A DNA stretch of 64,000 nt from Haliotis asinina (Eukaryota > Mollusca > Gastropoda > Lepetellida > Haliotidae). Within the stretch, counting starts at the first letter, position 1; each line of letters begins with the position of its first letter. Shown one piece after another: positions 35,306 to 45,207 of this stretch. The notes beneath the pieces were generated by a model, which did not search any database, was not told the DNA's origin, and saw nothing but the letters and a program-made list of their open reading frames with translations. Location: positions 30,800,001-30,864,000 of the forward strand of contig NC_090291.1 of the NCBI RefSeq assembly GCF_037392515.1, written 5' to 3'. The position numbers and the translations under genes were made by a program.

Positions 35306-36602
35306 TAGTCTGGTTCATAATTATTGAGAATTTTTCTTCTTACTTTGAGCTATCCTAACACCTCAACTGATTCACTGATACTTAAAACTAAGTAATGGTA
35401 TAAGGGAGGTAACTCATCTTGGCCTACTGAGTATAGTACAATTAGAGTGACCTCCCCTGAATTTGTAGCAGACGTCATTTTCCTCAGCACTGTCAACAAT
35501 GTCTGCTGAAGATAAAAGAAGGTTGATTTTTGAGTTGTGTAATCAAGGAATTGATGATGTAAATACATTGGCAGAGAGAACAGGAACTCCTCTTTCTACT
35601 GTGTATAGGATTAGGAAGAATTTTAAAGAGGGAAAGGATTTTGGGCACCAGAAACGAGCAGGGAGACCCAGAAAATTGGACTTCTCAGATCGCGTCCGGC
35701 TGGGAATTTTAGCGTCTAAAAAGCAAAGGGCAAGCATCTCCAACATCAGGTATGAAATGATAGAAAGGGGATCAACAGTTGTATCAAAATCTACAGTTAG
35801 AAGAAATTTGATTGATCTTGGATGGGAGAAAAAGACTGGAATTCCTTCTCCTCTCATGAAACAAGAACCTAAAGACAGGCGTGTTGAGTGGTGTTTGGCA
35901 CATGAAAACTTTGACTGGGAAAATGTGATTTTTACTGATGAAAGCTCAATATGGGTATATCCCAATAATGTGAAAATATGGACAAAGTCTGCGTCAGCAC
36001 CGTTGTATCGACGACCTAAATACAGCCCAAAGTTTCATGTATGGGGAGGGATATCCTTATTAGGAACGACCCCGCTGTGTGTGTTTGAGGGAAATCTGAC
36101 AAGTCAACGCTACACTAACATATTAGATAATTTTCTCCTTCCAAGTGCACATGTGTTTTATGGAAATGACTGGATTTTGCAGCAAGATAATAATCCTAAA
36201 CACACCGCAAAACATGCCAAGCAGTGGTTTCAGGAGAAAAATGTGACTGCATTGCCATTTCCTGCATATAGTCCTGACTTAAATCCCATTGAGAACATTT
36301 GGGGGATGATGAAGGAATGTGTGAATCAAAAGGGGTTGACAAAAATTGAAGACATAAAGAGAGAAGTGGTCCGATACTGGGACAGCATAACTCACGAGAC
36401 ACTAACCTCTCTGATAGGAAGTATGCCTACCCGTCTTAGACTGTGCCGTGAAGCTCAAGGAGACTTGATAAAATATTAAATTGTTACCTACACAACATGA
36501 AAAGGTCAGTTCACTTTCACAATACATTCAATTTTATCTGATTTGTTCTCGTTTAATAATATGAAATGCTTTAGCTATTCTCAATAATTTTGAACCATAC
36601 TG
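35306..36602 (+). mobile_element. Tc1-type (DD34E) DNA transposon, apparently intact
   Basis: The terminal inverted repeats of 26 bp at 35306-35331 and 36577-36602 match at 23 of 26 positions (GGTTCA-AATTATTGAGAAT core). TA duplications sit at 35304-35305 and 36603-36604. The element is 1297 bp and contains one uninterrupted 326-codon transposase frame. It lies in RGK intron 2, in the opposite orientation to that gene. Confidence 0.93.
35499..36479 (+). CDS. Tc1-type transposase
   Basis: This cut-and-paste transposase of 326 residues has a normal length for Tc1-like enzymes. Residues 1-110 form the paired-type DNA-binding region with two helix-turn-helix units; the first holds GTPLSTVYRIRKNF and the linker holds the AT-hook-like RAGRPRKL. 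The catalytic triad is visible as FTDESS (first Asp), LQQDNNPKHTAKHAKQWF (second Asp) and SPDLNPIENIW (Glu). There are 34 residues between the second Asp and the Glu, hence DD34E. The start MSAEDKRRLIF is the first ATG in the frame. There are no frameshifts or stops. The transposase could be functional; recent activity is an inference from the well-kept ends. Confidence 0.95.
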   Translation: MSAEDKRRLIFELCNQGIDDVNTLAERTGTPLSTVYRIRKNFKEGKDFGHQKRAGRPRKLDFSDRVRLGILASKKQRASISNIRYEMIERGSTVVSKSTVRRNLIDLGWEKKTGIPSPLMKQEPKDRRVEWCLAHENFDWENVIFTDESSIWVYPNNVKIWTKSASAPLYRRPKYSPKFHVWGGISLLGTTPLCVFEGNLTSQRYTNILDNFLLPSAHVFYGNDWILQQDNNPKHTAKHAKQWFQEKNVTALPFPAYSPDLNPIENIWGMMKECVNQKGLTKIEDIKREVVRYWDSITHETLTSLIGSMPTRLRLCREAQGDLIKY

Positions 36603-36702
36603 TACATAGTCCTAAACAAACAAGGATATGCATCACTTCAGGCTTTAGTCCCACATGAGCTGAAACACCATGTACATATGGTATGTGCTCTTCCATGGTC
36701 AT

Positions 36703-37142
36703 AAGTTGTTTAAAGTCGCACAATGTTACAGTTATACATACGGCGACGGTCTGTAAACAATGGGGTATTGACCAGACAATCCAATGACCAGCATCATGGG
36801 CATCTATCTACGCAGTTGGAAAACGTTGACATGTGTGAACCACGTCGTTGACATGTGTGAACCACGACGTTGACATGTGTGAACCACGACGTTGACATGT
36901 GTGAACCACGACGTTGACGTGTGAACCACGACGTTGACATGTGTGAACCACGTCGTTGACATGTGTGAACCACGACGTTGACATGTGTGAACCACGTCGT
37001 TGACATGTGTGAACCACGACGTTGACATGTGTGAACCACGTCGTTGACATGTGTGAACCACGACGTTGACATGTGTGAACCACGTCAGCTAGCCTGAATT
37101 CCCGACTACGTTGAGGGAGGGGGTCATATCTCATTACTGGTA
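36703..37142 (-). repeat. SINE family B copy (variant head) expanded by an internal minisatellite
   Basis: The tail complement (TTGTTTAAAGTCGCACAATG) and CGGTCTGTAAACAATGG block lie left, and the variant head GTTGAGGGAGGGGGTCATATC lies right. Between them the SINE's own ACATGTGTGAACCACGTC segment is amplified into a tandem array. Confidence 0.8.
36825..37086. repeat. Minisatellite, 22-bp unit, 12 copies
   Basis: The unit is GTTGACATGTGTGAACCACGWC (W is A or T). The fifth unit lacks two bases. A and T variants alternate in the last seven units, so two-unit blocks were duplicated. All three - strand frames stay open across it because the unit lacks stops there; this is not coding. Confidence 0.95.
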
Positions 37143-37959
37143 TTCTGAGATTGTCTTGAAATCAGGGTATCCGACACCCCTTTTAGCCGCCTTTACAAGC
37201 ATGGGTTGCTGAGGACCAATTCACACCCGCTTTTTCAGTTTTCAGACCCGCATGGGCATGCGCGTCTGCTATACAAGAAAACGACACATTACGCATACAG
37301 TCGTGTAGTCAGTCTCTGATATAAGCTCTATTGGGATATTACACGATTAGGTAATAGGGCCACGCATGTTGTAAATCAATTGCGCTAATGATTGCGAATG
37401 CTCGAAATCAATGAAACCTTGAAGGAAATAAAAAGATGACTAATATAACAGTTCCGTTGACTCTAACTGATCCTTTGGTTAACATCACAAGGCCGTAGCT
37501 ATGGGTATACGAGTTTTTGTTGAAGAGCAGATCGGAAGTAAGCTTTGTACATTGTGTACGTCAGCTTTTCGTTGTGACTGTAGGTAATGTCATACAATCT
37601 GCAATGGCCCTGAATTGTTATCAACCTCAATGTTATTACGATGCAAGAGTGTGTTAATGTCATAGTATCCAGATCCATGCGCCATAAAACTATATTATGA
37701 GCTCCAGCTTTCGCCAGTGAATATATGTAGTTTATGTGCTCGATAAAACATCGCTTTGAAGAGAACGTGAAATGGCGCCTGGTTTGATTGCAGCGTTATT
37801 TTACGAGGCTTCCTGAACGATCATAAACTTTATTTAAAGCCTCTTTGAAAGGTCTTCAACGGCCTAAATGCGTACTGGGACCAAAGTGATGCAAGATTGA
37901 GAGATTTATCACTTCGGCGAAATCTGTGAGCATGGGTATTGCATTGGTGGATCAAGGAT

Positions 37960-38001
<42 letters not shown>

Positions 38002-38261
38002 GTATGTGTGTGTGTGTGTGTGTGGGGTGTGTGTGTGTGAAACTCCCACGGCTTTGTGAATAAGGCTTGTATCTATGTCTGGACTAAACGCAATATACAG
38101 TTTATGTGTATACAACGGCATGCAAAATGAAACGCAATGACCGCCATACATCCATATCGCTAAAATAGTTTACGAAAACATCCCTCACACAACACAACTA
38201 TTTATCTGGACTGACCCAGGGCGAGTTTGGCAAATTTAAACGTATCAATATCATGGTATGA
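37143..38261. other. RGK intron 2 sequence
   Basis: A family B head fragment (- strand) lies at about 37172-37228, and a (CT)n(GT)n microsatellite at 37962-38040. No gene is recognised. Confidence 0.5.
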
Positions 38262-38468
38262 TAGGTTTGTTGTTTAACTCTGCACACGGCAATATTCCAA
38301 CTACAAGGCGTGGGCTGTAAATAATCGAGTTTGGACCAGACAATCCAGTGATCAAAATCAACCTACTTAGCATACGATGATGTCATCCAAGTCAGCGAGT
38401 GTGACCACTCGATCCAGTCAACCATGGGTTGCTGTTGCTGCAGATCAGTTGTAGCCCTAATCCTCACG
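38262..38468 (-). repeat. SINE family B copy
   Basis: It runs from TTTGTTGTTTAACTCTGCACACGGCAATATTCC to the CAACCATGGGTTGC and CTAATCCTCACGG head. Diverged. Confidence 0.75.
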
Positions 38469-38702
38469 GCTAACTGTGATGTGTTCCTCATCGCAACGAT
38501 TGTATCTCGATACAGCTCTTGTTCTTGGTAGATTTCAAGAACACTTCGTTCCATGGATATCCCTGCTGTCTACATTCCACAGAATTATATCTGACATACC
38601 GAAAGCATTCGCGTTTTTTTTTCTGTTCAAGATGTAGCTTAAATCCACAGCTAGTGCTCCAATGCTGCAAAAATTGATTGATTGCCTGATCATTGCTTGT
38701 TT

Positions 38703-38850
38703 CATATCTAACGCCGCAGTCAGCAATCTTCCAGTTTTATAACGCTTGAATCTGAACCTGACAAACCGGTGATTGACAAACGAGCATCGATCTGATCATA
38801 TGGATTACGATGATGTGCATCAGCCAATTCAGTAAGGCTTACAAATATGG
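38703..38850 (-). repeat. SINE family B copy, head missing
   Basis: It has TAACGCCGCAGTCAGCAATCTTCC, GACGAGCATCGATCTG-like sequence and ACGATGATGTGCATCAGCCAA. It ends before the CGCCTCTTA block. Confidence 0.65.
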
Positions 38851-40188
38851 GTTCCGGAAGATAAGTAGACACACGTTTTGTCTCTGAAAATATAAACGAT
38901 TTTGATGGAAACTACTTTGAAATTGAAAACGATCCCCAGTGAAAGATGAGACCATGAACCTGAGGAAATCTAGACTTGCTTCATTTAGAATAGGTTGGGA
39001 TAAGACAAGAGATAATAATGCGTATGAGCGACTGAGAGACAGTCTAGAAGTCAAGTTCTAACCCTGACTTCCGCCGGACGACTGGAAAAAGACAGCGGGT
39101 AATAATCACATAGCGATCGTTGCGGTGACCATATCTCAATATCGTATAACACTTTCCTTGCTTCCTCTCGATTCTCACAGGTCACGAACCTCCCGTTGTT
39201 TCCACGCAACCCACATCATCTCCTAAAGCAACTTCGTGGCATTGGTCTCCAGTATGTGATAATCCCAGACCTGCCTCAGCGTGCTAAACGATTGATCCAT
39301 TAACATCTGGTATCTCTATTGTGTTCGTAGGCAAGGCGCAATAACACCGAACAGCATTTAACGCAAAAGGAACGTAAATGTCAGACAGTTTTTCAGGAAG
39401 TCGTTGGAGTACATTCAATATGAAAAGGATTAAAGACATATTTTGGTTTCGGTTCATAAGGAGACACTGATATCATTAAAGTGTTTCTGATTTCGTAAAA
39501 AAGCGACCGGTAATTGTTTTCACTTTATGAAATATTAGTTGCAAATGGTCCTAAGCGTCTTCAATTATCTTTGATGCTGTCCTCGGTTGTGCGGATCTGC
39601 CCCAAGGGTTTCTCAAAGCCTAACCTCTTCTTTGCCCTGTGTATTAATTGCCTGTGACTGGAAGTACTTTCGCAAGAACCTTCTTCGCTGAATATTGTCA
39701 AGAGGAAAATGAACTGTTATTTGGTCTTTGATCATCATCTTGAGGTTTTCACGCAGAACACACTAGGTTCAAGTACGCCTACAGAGATAAACTAAAGTGT
39801 TCCGACAAATTGATCAATATATCAGGGATTCGTTTTATGGAGGACTTACAAACTCGTCTTCAAGTGACGAAGGACGAACAACAACTTTTGTTCCTAAGTT
39901 TAGAAATTCCCTTGGTAGGTGTACAAGAATGTACCAACCTTTGCATTACCACTCCTGCTACCGGAGAGAATTATGTTTCGTTTCAGTTTCAAAATGAAAT
40001 ATGTGTTTTTCATGAAGTCCTCCACCGGATCTGGAATTATCTGACACGAATGATGGAGCTTTTCCGTTTTAAGATTTCGATGTTTGTTTGCTCGTCCAAA
40101 CACTGAGAATGGAAAAGGGGTTAGTGTTCCTGTGACAATGTAAACCCTATGATTCTTATATATTAAATTTAATATCATACAGTATATA
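38851..40188. other. RGK intron 2 sequence, no gene recognised
   Basis: Short overlapping frames at 39797-40178 on both strands have no recognisable domain. Confidence 0.5.
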
Positions 40189-40352
40189 TGTTACAGTCAA
40201 TCTGTGAAATCAGTCATTTCACGTAATGCCTAAATGATTTAGGCATTTCGCGTAATGACTGATTGTGATTAGGCATTTCGTGAAACGACTAACATTTTCA
40301 GACATTACGTGAAATGACTGAAATTCGGGGTCAGGCATTACGTGAAATGACT
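40189..40352 (+). repeat. Left terminal inverted repeat with five 22-bp motifs
   Basis: After the outer 22 bp it holds AGTCATTTCACGTAATGCCT-type motifs at 40212-40233, 40239-40260, 40269-40290, 40299-40319 and 40331-40352. The first is in one orientation and the rest are inverted. It looks like a multi-site transposase-binding end. Confidence 0.85.
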
Positions 40353-40496
40353 AACAACAATACTGTATTCAATTACAGACCATACATGTTACATTGCATT
40401 CGTTTCGCACTTTCAATTAAAATCGTGAAGCTGGATAAAGTATTTACAATTCAAATCTGGTGAAACTGTAGGCTTTGTCATCATACGTACTTTATA

Positions 40497-40985
40497 TCAT
40501 TTATTTTTACAGTTCAAGCTATTATGACAGCGGCTTGAACACTTGACTTTATGTTTGAGGCACTTGCAGCCGTTGGTTTGACATTTTGTATGTCCCGAGC
40601 AATTACAGTGAATAAAACCCTGTCCACCTGAGCTAGACTCCATGTTCACGGCTTGTCTCAAGCTGATGGTCTTCGTTTGGTCGACATCTTGCTCTGTCAG
40701 CAGAGTTTGAGGACAGACATCGTACTGATTACGCGAATATTTTTCCTTGAGAATCCCACCCTTCACGCAGATGGTGCACAAGTCGTTTTCATTCCTGTCC
40801 AACACGATCCCGAGAATATTCCTTGGGTCTCCTCTTCCCCTATCGACAAGAGGAATAGGCACAGCGACGTTGTCACCCACTTTTCCGGCAACCATTTCCA
40901 CACGGCTTCTCTTCACCATCCTCTCGGCCTGTTTCAGCTGCGACGTTTGTGCTATATTCCGCTCGGAGTGAATGTTGACGTGCCG
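40497..40985 (-). pseudogene. Integrase-like transposase, C-terminal fragment
   Basis: It reads RMVKRSRVEMVAGKVGDNVA, then VDRGRGDPRNILGIV and YSRNQYDVC, then a cysteine-rich end (CNCSGHTKCQTNGCKCLKHK...). These blocks are typical of the C-terminal part of KRBA2/SCAND3-like integrase-derived proteins, where the cysteine cluster probably binds zinc. The frame is open upstream of the ATG at 40919 until a stop near 40988. There the zinc-finger fragment runs in another frame, so a frameshift or deletion junction lies at about 40985-40992. It cannot encode an active enzyme as it stands. Confidence 0.75.
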
Positions 40986-40989
40986 CTGA

Positions 40990-41515
40990 TCAAGGTTCCC
41001 CCATCACCGTATCCTGCTGGACACTCTCAGGTTCTCCTTCTGATTGCTCTTCGATAGTTTCCGTCGTTTCTCCCTTACCCTGGTTTGGACTTTCCTCGCT
41101 GGACTTGTAACGACTCGCGACCTGTGTCTGGTAGGGTACCTTCAAGCTGCAGCCCTTGGTCTTGAAGGTCTGGTGTTGTTGCTGTTTGGTGGTCATCGTC
41201 ATCATTTGTCCTGGGTCGCTTCCTTTTTTCTGACATTCTTTACAAAACGACTTGAGCAATTCAAGCGCCTCTCGCGTGATGTTCGCGTACTTTTTGTTGA
41301 TTTCTTTGGTAATCCTGTCACAGTCACCATGCCCGGTGGCCAGATGTACTCGCTTGATCGCTTCAAGGGTATCTTCTATGGAGGCGTAGTAAACTGGAGA
41401 CGCCTTTGGGTCCTGGCGCCGCTTGATCAGCTTCTCGACGTCTCCACACTGCATTATCTCGTCACTCTTAGTATCAGCGAATGATTTGCGACCAATTTCG
41501 CCATCCAGTAAAACA
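40990..41515 (-). pseudogene. Integrase-like transposase, zinc-binding fragment
   Basis: The block IKRVHLATGHGDCDRITKEI...YANITREALELLKSFCKECQ is an integrase H2C2 zinc-binding domain (two His, two Cys). It should be followed by a DDE catalytic domain of roughly 150-180 residues. Instead about 75 residues of low-complexity Gln/Glu/Thr-rich sequence lead to a stop. A GT-AG intron (41516-41619) appears to precede it: joining 41620 to 41515 gives HEYYLLSNVLLDGEIGRKSF in one frame, as expected in this family. Confidence 0.75.
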
Positions 41516-41619
41516 CTCAATCAAGTTCAGGCAGGGTTATTAATCTATCGAAGTTAAAAGCAATTGCAACAGTAAGATGGAAATAGAAAACCGAACAAAT
41601 ATCAATGAATGACACTTAC

Positions 41620-41853
41620 TTCGATAATAGGTAGTATTCATGCCTTGTTTTCTTTCCGGTTAGTGTCGACGCTAGTCTCAGTTCGTCCAACGTAGTAGTG
41701 TAAAGCTCTCTCGGAATCAAGACCTTTGGATTGTTCCGGTACTTTGCGAGCAATTCGGTTCGAAATTTTACTTCGATATCCATGTTCTTTCCTACAGATG
41801 CTGAGCGTCAGTGATTTAGGAAGTGACCGAGGTTTTTTCAGGGTAGTTTGCGA
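41620..41853 (-). pseudogene. Integrase-like transposase, damaged N-terminal exon
   Basis: The 3' end reads HEYYLLS and then a strong donor GTAAGT. The longer open frame (ending RKENKA) is in a different frame from HEYYLLS, so an indel lies near the A-rich stretch at about 41640-41650. There is no upstream ATG before the terminal repeat. It is probably a decayed first exon. Confidence 0.5.
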
Positions 41854-41895
41854 GATTACACGGATTGCCTGAAGCTTTAGGCAATCTGTGTAATC
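41854..41895. repeat. 42-nt near-perfect palindrome
   Basis: GATTACACGGATTGCCTGAAG faces its inverted copy TTTAGGCAATCTGTGTAATC. It lies at the inner edge of the right terminal repeat and shares CAATCTGTG with the extreme ends of the element. Confidence 0.85.
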
Positions 41896-42042
41896 AACTA
41901 ACACAACAATCAGTCATTTCACGTAATGACTAAGCGAATTCAGTCATGTCATGAAATGCCTAAACGCATCCGGCATTACGCGAAACGCCTAAATGGTTTA
42001 GGCATTACCTGAAATGACTGATTTCACAGATTGACTGTAACA
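41879..42042 (-). repeat. Right terminal inverted repeat with 22-bp motifs
   Basis: Inverted counterpart of 40189-40352. It holds a matching series of GTCATTTCACGTAATG-type motifs in alternating orientation and ends CTGTAACA. Confidence 0.85.
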
Positions 42043-42056
42043 TATATAACTAAATG

Positions 42057-42194
<138 letters not shown>

Positions 42195-42257
42195 ACATAC
42201 ACTCACATTACAGACATGTATACAACGCACAAACTCAGACAGGAATATTTATTTTAT

Positions 42258-42475
42258 TCCTATTGTTTATCTCTGCACTAAGCGATTTCCAGCTTCATAT
42301 AGACGGTCTGTGAATAGTCGAGTTTGGACATTCCAGACTAACATCATAATCTACACAAATGGAATACGAGGCCATGCATCAACCATGTCAGCTAGCTTAG
42401 CCATCTGGTCCTGTCAGTCGCCACTTTCGACTGGGGTGCTGAAGATCAGTTCTAAGCTGGATATTCACAGGCTCC
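42258..42475 (-). repeat. SINE family B copy
   Basis: Diverged copy: ATATAGACGGTCTGTGAATAGTCGAGTTTGGAC, CATGCATCAACCATGTCAGC and CAGTCGCCACTTTCGACTGGGGTGC. Confidence 0.75.
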
Positions 42476-42512
42476 TTTGAATGAAACAACCCATCCGCTC
42501 ATCAGTGTTACC

Positions 42513-42687
42513 GATGATCCGTATTAGAATGGGTTTTCAGCAGCCGGTGTGGTCAGAGGCAAGCAACGGTGATCAGGTGCGCTGGCATTATTGACACTGA
42601 CATGTGTTACTGCAAACCTTTTGTGTAGATCGATGCTCATGCTGTTGATCACCGGATTGTTGTGCACAGCTTTGATTATACACAGAT
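42513..42687 (+). repeat. SINE family B copy, 3' truncated
   Basis: It has GATGATCCGTATTAGAATGGG and the well-kept TAGATCGATGCTCATGCTGTTGATCACCGGATTG block. It lies head-to-head with the - strand copy ending at 42475. Confidence 0.75.
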
Positions 42688-42961
42688 AATACAAAACTTG
42701 TCTGTCACGTATTTTCGTCAAATCTCTTTCGTTTGAAGATGATATGATTTATCACCGATCAGTTCTCGTATTACTATCCTGGCCTTCTGCAAGCCAGCCT
42801 CTCCGCTGTATCCGTTCTTACAGCAGGCACAATATACGACTTTCGGGGAGTCAGTTTGTCACTTTCGAGACAGGAGCGGGGCTTGGACTTTTATTGAAAA
42901 GCACTTTGTTCTCGAACAAGTAAAACGCGTCTGTTACTATACAAGCCGGATGACCTGAATA

Positions 42962-43172
42962 TTGTTTGGTTTGATTGCTGTTTGACGCCGCACTCAGCAA
43001 TATGCCAGCTGTATGGCGGCGGTCTGAAAACTATCTAATTAGGCATACAATGTAAAACATCGATCTACATTAGTGGGACATAACGCGTGTCAACTAAACC
43101 AGTGAGCCTGACCACTTGATATCGTCAGTCGCCTCTTGAGAATGGTGAGTTGTAGGCCAATTCTAACCCTGC
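42962..43172 (-). repeat. SINE family B copy
   Basis: It has TTTGACGCCGCACTCAGCAATATGCCAGCTGTATGGCGGCGGTCTG and CAGTCGCCTCTTGAGAATGG. Complete layout. Confidence 0.8.
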
Positions 43173-43617
43173 TGCATTTAATCTCTAAGTTACAAACCTG
43201 ACACATGTAACATATACACCATGCCTACAGCATTATTGCAGAACTTTCAGAGAGACAGCTAGGCTACATCCACATGTCCAAAAAAAATAAATAAATACCG
43301 AAAATAATGTTACTCCTGACACGCAACAATGTTTTGGGAAGTGTTCGGTTGGCATGGCGTCGTGAGGGGCTTCTTCCGTCTTGATCTGAGTGCATTTTAC
43401 TATTAATGTACAGTGTGATACACAGTGACGTCAATTTGGAGAGATCGTGACTGTAATATTAGCTGTATGCATACGTCGTAAGGATTCTTGCGTTAAATGA
43501 GAAGAACGGACAGCTTCCGTGAAAATTAATGAGTCCAGAGACATAAAGGACTTAAGAAACGTTCACAACATAGCATCCATATACAACATGTATATCGATC
43601 CGAGGAGATCCCGTTTA
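43173..43617. other. RGK intron 2 sequence, nothing recognised
   Basis: No recognisable gene or repeat. Confidence 0.5.
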
Positions 43618-44118
43618 TACTCTTCAGCAACCCATGCTTGTCGTAAGAGGCGACAGTTGCAGCATCGGGTTGTAAGGCTTGCTGACTTGGTTGTCACACA
43701 ATGTGCGAAATAGCCACAGCCCGCTGGCCCATGGCTAGTAAAAATCCAGTTGGGCCAGTAAATCTCCACAGTGACTGGCCCGACTGGCTTGTAAATTTTC
43801 ATGGGGCCATTTTGTAAATATACCACTCTCTCTGACTTGTAAACTTATAACACACTTTTAAATCATGCAATGTTTGGGTCTGACAAAATGTTCCTCAAAT
43901 TTCGGACAAGTGAATTATTTTGAGGGCTAGTAACTTTCGGACATTGCTAAACCGCCTGGCTAGCACAATTTGGAAACTATTTCGAACACTGTAGACACAT
44001 GCAATTGTATACCAATTAAGATGCTCATGGTGCTGATCAATTGGTTGTCTTGTCCACCTCTGATTATTCACAGACCGCCGCCATACAGCTGTAATATTGC
44101 TGAAGGCAAGGTTAGACA
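43618..44118 (+). repeat. SINE family B copy split by a 300-bp insertion
   Basis: The head half (CAACCCATGCTTGTCGTAAGAGGCGACAG ... TTGTCACACAATG) ends near 43705. The rest (GACACATGCAATTGTATACCAATT ... CACAGACCGCCGCCATACAGC) resumes near 44005. The inserted 300 bp contains repeated CTGGCCC/GGGCCAGTAA motifs and may carry an imperfect ACACAATG/ACACATG duplication at its edges. Confidence 0.7.
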
Positions 44119-45207
44119 ACAAATCCACGAAACACGTGTATATAGTAAAACAAATTCTGATTTTGGCTCACTCTAGTTTTCTTCCGGGTTATCTTTAATG
44201 TCGATATATCACTGACAATGTGGTACACATTCTCTTCCCACAGAGACTACTTGTTATATCTTCCTACAAACCGCTGTTCCCATACGGCCATATTTCCAGG
44301 TTCTCGTAAAGTCCCCTAGCGGCAAAAAATCCCAACACGAATTATCTCCCTTATTACTATCGAATCAGAACAGTGTTAAACTGATTTGATCCAGCTCGAC
44401 CATAATGCAAGCAAATATGGGGCTACAAATATCCCTCCTCTGCCGGCGACTTATGTTGATGTGACACACAAGACATTTAATGGCTAGCCTGTCCGTTGTC
44501 AACGTAGGAGATGGTGACGCCATTGATCCCCTATTACATGTGACTTTTGTCTAAAAAGAGGTTCTAACAGAGGCCTTGCGAATAATCACTTCTGAAACAA
44601 CGTCGCTAATTGCACAATTAAATCCGATTGCAACCAGTCACGAATCCTGAACACCCGCACCATGAAAAGGACGTATTACAACAAAGCTTCCCAGGAAGAT
44701 ATTACACTAACCTCTGTGGGAAGAGAATGTGTGGTACATTAACCTGTGAAGACCCTTTTGCCTTGGTCTACCTGGAGACTGAACTCAAACCATCTGTGAA
44801 GAAACAGAAGGGAACCTTAATGCCGACAGTATGCTATTTCTATATTATAAACACGCTATCCTTGGCAACCATTCCGAGACATTTTTTACCGTCTCTTTTC
44901 TCGATATTTTCGTGACATTTTTGTTCGCGAACAAGGGGTACAATTAACTGATAGTGAGTTTTTAGCATAGTTTTTATGATTGCTGAAAATGGTTATATCG
45001 CTTCTGTTTACTTACTGACAGAAAAATAGATTAGCAAACAGAATTTGGATTTTTCATTGAAATAAACACGCAGCTGTAAATAATTCTCTAAATATACAGG
45101 TTTGGGTGAAATGAAATCTTGTAACAACGTTTAGGACATGATGCACACAGAGGCGGACATTTTAGGTGCTAACCCCTCTTATGAGAAACATGACGTTTCG
45201 GAGTATA
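44119..45207. other. RGK intron 2 sequence, no gene recognised
   Basis: A 95-codon + frame (44628-44915) has no recognisable domain. Confidence 0.45.

Larger units (their letters stand above)
40189..42042 (-). mobile_element. Ginger-like DNA element, catalytic core deleted
   Basis: The ends TGTTACAGTCAATCTGTG are perfect inverted copies of each other, and the inverted similarity continues for more than 130 bp on each side. TATA(TA) flanks both ends, fitting a 4-bp duplication though low in complexity. Inside, on the - strand, are an integrase-type HHCC zinc-binding domain and a C-terminal region of the KRBA2/SCAND3-like integrase type, but no DDE catalytic domain between them. The assignment to the Ginger group rests on integrase type, TGT ends and 4-bp duplication, from memory of that group. 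Confidence 0.8.

Noticed and set aside
36794..37134. Three overlapping - strand frames with a 22-residue repeat
   Set aside because: A 22-bp minisatellite lacking stops in any frame on that strand.
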